Part shown: in pieces, positions 14,687-17,874 of the stretch
Layout of the letters: each line of letters opens with the position of its first letter
How positions within the stretch are numbered: position 1 is the first letter of the stretch
Source of the DNA: Prolixibacteraceae bacterium UBA6029
Lineage (GTDB): Bacteria; Bacteroidota; Bacteroidia; Bacteroidales; Prolixibacteraceae
Assembly: GCA_002429385.1 (NCBI GenBank)
Contig: DIZL01000062.1
Coordinates: 66,188-84,061 of the forward strand
DNA: 17,874 nucleotides
Reading direction: 5' to 3'
Made by a program: the position numbers and the translations under genes
The notes under the pieces: generated by a model
What the model was told of the DNA's origin: nothing
The model's database searches: none
The model's input: the letters and a program-made list of their open reading frames with translations, nothing else

Positions 14687-15139
14687 GGTAGATATTGATT
14701 ATGAGTGTTTGATGGATTTCTGTAGTAGCCCTTCTTTCAGGTTAGGATAGTATCCATAGTGTTCACTCCATTACAAACAGTATTGATTGGTCAACATCAG
14801 ATACTGGATTTCAATCCCTTTTGGCGGAGATACAATGTATAAAGGTAGTCCTTTTTACATTGTATTGATCATTGAATGGGCTTTTTATGTTTATATAATC
14901 TTCATTAAACCCACACCCGACAGGAAAAGAAGATTCTCGTAAATTTAAAGTTTCAGTTTCCTTTAAGTTAAAGATATAGGTTACTTCTCAATAATTGTCG
15001 AAAAGAATCAGAAACAAAACCCTTACCAACAAAAAAACTACTATTTTTAAAGCCGGATAATTGCATTGAATACTGATCCTTCAGGATACTTTGTAAGTAC
15101 TATATCAATTTCAGTTTTCCGCCTAATTAAACCAAACGA
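14687..15139. other. Divergent intergenic region
   Basis: This 453-bp AT-rich gap lies between the start of the two-PKD lipoprotein gene (minus) and the start of the GT2 gene (plus), so it should hold promoters for both directions. A strong hairpin is at 14831-14864. TACTTTG near 15088 is one base short of the Bacteroidota -7 motif. No ORF of interest or RNA gene was recognised. Confidence 0.5.
14831..14864. promoter_or_regulatory. 15-bp hairpin between divergent genes
   Basis: TACAATGTATAAAGG (14831-14845) and CCTTTTTACATTGTA (14850-14864) pair with one mismatch across a TAGT loop. The stem is AT-rich, unlike the GC hairpins elsewhere in the window. It lies about 145 bp upstream of the lipoprotein start and 275 bp upstream of the GT2 start. 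It could be a terminator, an operator-like inverted repeat or a dispersed repeat. Confidence 0.5.
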
Positions 15140-15862
15140 ATGAGCAGACCTATACTTTCGATTATTATTCCGGCCTATAACGAAGAACGGACCATTTCAT
15201 CCATCCTTGGCAAAGTTTCTGAAGTGAAATTGATTGGGAATCTGGAAAAAGAGATCATCATCGTGAATGATTGCTCCAAAGATCAAACGGTGGCAGCGAT
15301 CGAACTGTTCATGACATCCAATCCGGAGGTCAATATCCGGCTTATTCATCAACCTGTGAACATGGGAAAAGGTGCTGCAATTCATCGTGGTATTGCCGAA
15401 GCAATGGGCGATTATCTGATTGTTCAGGATGCTGACCTTGAATACGACCCCCGGGAATACAACGATCTGCTCAAGCCAATACTTGAAGGCTTTGCCGATG
15501 TGGTTTACGGTTCGCGGTTTATGGGTGGAAACCCACACCGTATCCTGTTTTTCTGGCATTCGATAGGGAACAAGATGCTGACAACATTTTCGAATATGTT
15601 CTCTAATCTGAACCTGACCGATATGGAAACCTGTTATAAACTGTTTCGCTCCAACTTCATCAAATCCATTCACCTGAAAGAAAAGCGCTTTGGATTTGAG
15701 CCTGAAGTGACTGCTAAAATTGCCAGGATACCCAATATCAGGATATATGAAATAGGGATTTCGTATTACGGAAGAACTTATGAGGAAGGGAAAAAGATAA
15801 ACTGGCAGGATGGGTTCAGGGCTTTGGTATGCATTCTGAAGTATAATTTGTGGTCAAAATAG
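15140..15862 (+). CDS. GT2 family glycosyltransferase, dolichyl-phosphate mannosyltransferase-like
   Basis: This 240-residue protein has a GT-A fold of family 2. It would transfer a sugar from a nucleotide sugar, probably to a polyprenyl phosphate on the cytoplasmic face of the membrane. LSIIIPAYNEERTI (6-19) opens the fold, EIIIVNDCSKD carries nucleotide-binding Asp44, and VQDADLEYDP carries the DXD-type motif (Asp97, Asp99). NMGKGAAIHRGI and VVYGSRFMGG are typical of the DPM1/ArnC-like group. The length matches the soluble, short form, with no C-terminal membrane helices. The ATG at 15140 is the only good start. The next gene, a polytopic membrane protein, starts 31 bp after the stop. That pair suggests that this enzyme makes a lipid-linked sugar donor and the membrane protein uses it. 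Confidence 0.9.
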   Translation: MSRPILSIIIPAYNEERTISSILGKVSEVKLIGNLEKEIIIVNDCSKDQTVAAIELFMTSNPEVNIRLIHQPVNMGKGAAIHRGIAEAMGDYLIVQDADLEYDPREYNDLLKPILEGFADVVYGSRFMGGNPHRILFFWHSIGNKMLTTFSNMFSNLNLTDMETCYKLFRSNFIKSIHLKEKRFGFEPEVTAKIARIPNIRIYEIGISYYGRTYEEGKKINWQDGFRALVCILKYNLWSK

Positions 15863-15893
15863 TCCTGCAGCTTACCAGTCAATACATATAAAA

Positions 15894-17180
15894 ATGGGTG
15901 AAATGAATCGATCTGAAATTAGTAAATTGGTAAAATACGGCTGGATATTTCTTTTTGCCGGATTGGTTATTAACTACCTGTACCGCATGGTTGGTCATTC
16001 CATACCGATTGATAAAATTATTATCGGTTCTGATATGGAAGGCTATTATCAGTACCTGGTTCATTTTTTCGTGAAGGACTGGTCGACCTTTGACCAGATG
16101 CGCTGGACCATGCCCTTTGGTGAAGGAAAAACCCTTAGTGCATTTACCTGTGGTGTTGCCATTCTGTGGTCGCCTTTTTTCCTGGCAGCACATTTGATCA
16201 GCATCTTTTTTGGCCTTGACACCAGCGGTTATGCTAATATGTATTATGGTTTTATGCTGGTTGCCGGAATTGTTTACACCTATATTGGACTGGTTTTTAT
16301 TTATAAAATCCTGCGTAATTTCTTTGAGCATAAGGTCAGTCTGTTAACAACCGCTCTTTTCTTCCTGGCAACCAATGTCTTCTACTATTCAGTGCTGCTT
16401 GGAGCGGGAATGTCTCATGTATATTCCTTTGCGATGATTGCCATTTACCTGTATTTCTGCAATCAGTTTTCGAAGGAAAGTTCGCTGAAGAACCTTATTC
16501 TGCTTGGAGTCCCATTTGCCTTGGCTGTTTTGATCCGCCCGGTCAATATCATATCAGGATTGTATCTTTTCCTCTATGGGGTGAATAGTTTTGCATCACT
16601 GAAAGAGCGATTTGCCTATTGGGTGAAGAATTATTGGGCAATTATCAGCCTGTTAATTATTGGACTGATTGTCTTTATTCCGCAAATGGCCTATTGGCAT
16701 TATGTCACCGGAAAGTTTCTGTATTATTCCTATCAGGATCAGGGCTTTCCAAACTGGCAGGCACCCAAAATAGGGGTCGTTTTGTTTGGAAAATTCAATG
16801 GCTGGCTGCTATATACTCCAATTGTCTTGTTTGCCCTGTCAGGATTGTTTATTCTGCTGTGGAGAAAGCAAATGAATAGTCTTTCTGTGCTTCTGATACT
16901 TTTGATTTGTATCTATATAAATGGCAGTTGGTGGGCGCCTACTTTTGCTGCGGCAGTCGGACAGCGTGCTATGATCGATTTTCTTCCGTTTCTGGCCATT
17001 CCCCTGGCGTTTTTTATCACTCGGATCCAAGGGATGTCAAAACCCTTGAGGATTGCATTCGGGGTGCTTATTCTGATGTTTATTTATTACAATATTAAGT
17101 TCGGATTCAGCTATAGTTCTGGTGAATGGTGGGACTCTCCCATGAACGGGGCTAAATTCTGGAGGGCCCTGAAGTTTTGA
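15894..17180 (+). CDS. Polytopic membrane protein, candidate GT-C glycosyltransferase
   Basis: This 428-residue protein has about nine to eleven hydrophobic segments, the first at about residues 15-34. A loop after it holds IIIGSDMEGYYQYL, with Asp47 and Glu49 placed like the acidic catalytic pair in the first periplasmic loop of GT-C enzymes such as PMT and ArnT. Other conserved-looking blocks are MPFGEGKT, GMSHVYSFA and VLIRPVNII. GT-C enzymes take sugar from a polyprenyl-phosphate sugar and move it to protein, lipid or polysaccharide outside the cytoplasm. The link with the GT2 gene 31 bp upstream supports this. No named family is certain. Starts at 15894 or at 15903 (MNRSEIS) are both possible. 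A large hairpin lies about 60 bp after its stop. Confidence 0.7.
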   Translation: MGEMNRSEISKLVKYGWIFLFAGLVINYLYRMVGHSIPIDKIIIGSDMEGYYQYLVHFFVKDWSTFDQMRWTMPFGEGKTLSAFTCGVAILWSPFFLAAHLISIFFGLDTSGYANMYYGFMLVAGIVYTYIGLVFIYKILRNFFEHKVSLLTTALFFLATNVFYYSVLLGAGMSHVYSFAMIAIYLYFCNQFSKESSLKNLILLGVPFALAVLIRPVNIISGLYLFLYGVNSFASLKERFAYWVKNYWAIISLLIIGLIVFIPQMAYWHYVTGKFLYYSYQDQGFPNWQAPKIGVVLFGKFNGWLLYTPIVLFALSGLFILLWRKQMNSLSVLLILLICIYINGSWWAPTFAAAVGQRAMIDFLPFLAIPLAFFITRIQGMSKPLRIAFGVLILMFIYYNIKFGFSYSSGEWWDSPMNGAKFWRALKF

Positions 17181-17241
17181 TCAACGGGTATGTCTTTTTA
17201 ATTGATAACAAGCAATATCGGGAAAGCCTTACAACTGAATA

Positions 17242-17286
17242 AATATTCACCTCCAGTCCCGAGTACTCGGGACCGGAGGGAATATT
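17242..17286. terminator. 45-nt near-perfect hairpin after the GT2/GT-C pair
   Basis: An 18-bp perfect palindrome, GTCCCGAGTACTCGGGAC (17256-17273), is extended by CTCC/GGAG arms and closed by AATATT on both sides (17242-17247 and 17281-17286), with one mismatch and a one-base bulge. It lies about 60 bp after the membrane protein stop, so it may end that transcript, though no clear T run follows. Its core is the same as in the palindromes at 10878-10893 and 10956-10971. Confidence 0.55.
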
Positions 17287-17330
17287 GCCGGTATAATAAT
17301 TAGCCCTGCCTTTCTACATTTAAACCCACG

Positions 17331-17471
17331 ATGTCAAAGAACGCTGTTCATCTAAAAGAAACTTCTTCGTGCACTAAATTGGTCCCCAAACCTGATGAAC
17401 CCATCAAAACCCTGGACATTTCAAGACTTTCAAACCAGCTTTTCCGACCGTTGCCGCAGAGATTGGCTTGA
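17331..17471 (+). CDS. Small ORF of unknown function, 46 residues
   Basis: An ATG at 17331 opens 46 codons, MSKNAVHLKETSSCTK to PLPQRLA, then TGA. TACATTTA at 17315-17322 is a near match to the Bacteroidota -7 motif but too close to be convincing. No domain or signal peptide is seen. It may be a truncated gene start or chance. Confidence 0.2.
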   Translation: MSKNAVHLKETSSCTKLVPKPDEPIKTLDISRLSNQLFRPLPQRLA

Positions 17472-17617
17472 ATGCATTTTGAGATAGCTGTCGGGACTAT
17501 TGATTTTTATTGTTTAAACCTGGGATACCGTTGGATTTTATCGGGTATATCCTTCTGATCCTCTTGTTTCAATAAAGGTAAGAAGGCTAAGTTTACTATC
17601 CAATAAAACGGTTCTTT

Positions 17618-17647
17618 ATGCACCCAAATGCACCAGAATGCACCAGA
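17618..17647. repeat. Three-copy 10-bp tandem repeat
   Basis: ATGCACCCAA is followed by two exact copies of ATGCACCAGA. The array is short and non-coding. Copy number could vary between strains by slippage. Confidence 0.7.
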
Positions 17648-17730
17648 ATATTTTACAACGTTTTGTATATTAGTGAAATATAACAAGTCATAAGTTTCAT
17701 ATTTTTAGTATTTATACTATTAAATATAAG

Positions 17731-17874
17731 GTGAATACGCTTCCGTTTAAGCTTTTCTGGCAGGTGAGAGGGAGGGCTTCCCTTTTCCCAAATCAGGAAG
17801 CGGGAAGTGTTGTCCTCAGGCTGCAATTGGACCATAATATGGCGGTGTCCGGCTCGTATCTTGTGTGCTTCTTG
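17731..17874 (+). CDS. Possible 5' end of a gene cut by the window edge
   Basis: A GTG at 17731 opens 48 codons with no stop to the right edge (MNTLPFKLFWQVRGR at its start). The frame is already open from 17677. GC rises sharply here compared with the AT-rich DNA just before it, as at a gene boundary. No family was recognised, and chance openness over this length is quite possible. Confidence 0.2.
   Translation, partial: MNTLPFKLFWQVRGRASLFPNQEAGSVVLRLQLDHNMAVSGSYLVCFL

Larger units (their letters stand above)
17181..17874. other. Right-edge region without a recognised complete gene
   Basis: This stretch holds a hairpin (17242-17286), a small open frame (17331-17471), a three-copy 10-bp tandem repeat (17618-17647), a TAGTAT-TT-ATACTA palindrome (17706-17719) and a frame open to the window edge from a GTG at 17731. 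The minus-strand open frame at 17653-17835 shows no domain and is not called. Confidence 0.5.

Noticed and set aside
17653..17835. 60-codon minus-strand open frame near the right edge
   Set aside because: It has no recognisable domain or signal and overlaps AT-rich palindromic DNA.

Overview
The window reads as chromosomal DNA of a Bacteroidota bacterium, probably an environmental, polysaccharide-degrading member of the Bacteroidales or a relative. Support comes from C-terminal type IX secretion (T9SS) sorting domains of the 'FPNP...G.Y.....' type on two glycoside hydrolases, short lipoprotein signals ending in S/G-C, PKD-type lipoproteins, moderate to low GC, AT-rich intergenic DNA and palindromic intergenic repeats. 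The genus cannot be told from this sequence alone.

Layout. Positions 1-1002 (minus) hold most of a putative sugar O-methyltransferase that runs off the left edge. A repeat-rich gap follows (1003-1751). Positions 1752-8331 carry five plus-strand genes: a T9SS-exported GH9 endoglucanase, a 38-codon orphan twin-arginine signal peptide ORF, a secreted xylose-isomerase-like TIM barrel protein, a secreted beta-propeller-like (DUF4185-like) protein and a right-handed beta-helix protein. A 548-bp gap with a nested palindrome (8564-8703) precedes a T9SS-exported GH5 endoglucanase-like enzyme (8880-10835). A second gap with mirrored palindromes (10876-10973) precedes a GH30 lipoprotein (11120-12532). 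Two tandem paralogous PKD-domain lipoproteins lie on the minus strand (12568-14686). A divergent intergenic region with a strong hairpin leads to a GT2 glycosyltransferase and a polytopic, GT-C-like membrane protein (15140-17180). The last 700 bp are mostly non-coding, with a large hairpin, a short tandem repeat and a possible gene start at the right edge.

How the genes may work together (inference). The GH9, GH5 and GH30 enzymes suggest attack on beta-glucan or cellulose-like polymers. The beta-helix and propeller proteins would handle side chains or other polymer components, and the isomerase-like protein would act on released sugars. The GH9 and GH5 enzymes go through T9SS, while the GH30 is membrane-anchored. 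No SusC/SusD pair, sugar transporter or sensor-regulator lies in the window, so this is not a canonical polysaccharide utilisation locus as far as can be seen. The GT2/GT-C pair and the methyltransferase point to surface glycan synthesis flanking the degradative genes.

I found no convincing wholly new system. The observations most worth checking are the orphan Tat signal ORF, the chimeric PKD lipoprotein pair with an unrecognised C-terminal domain, the propeller-like protein linked to the isomerase, and three distinct palindromic repeat families.
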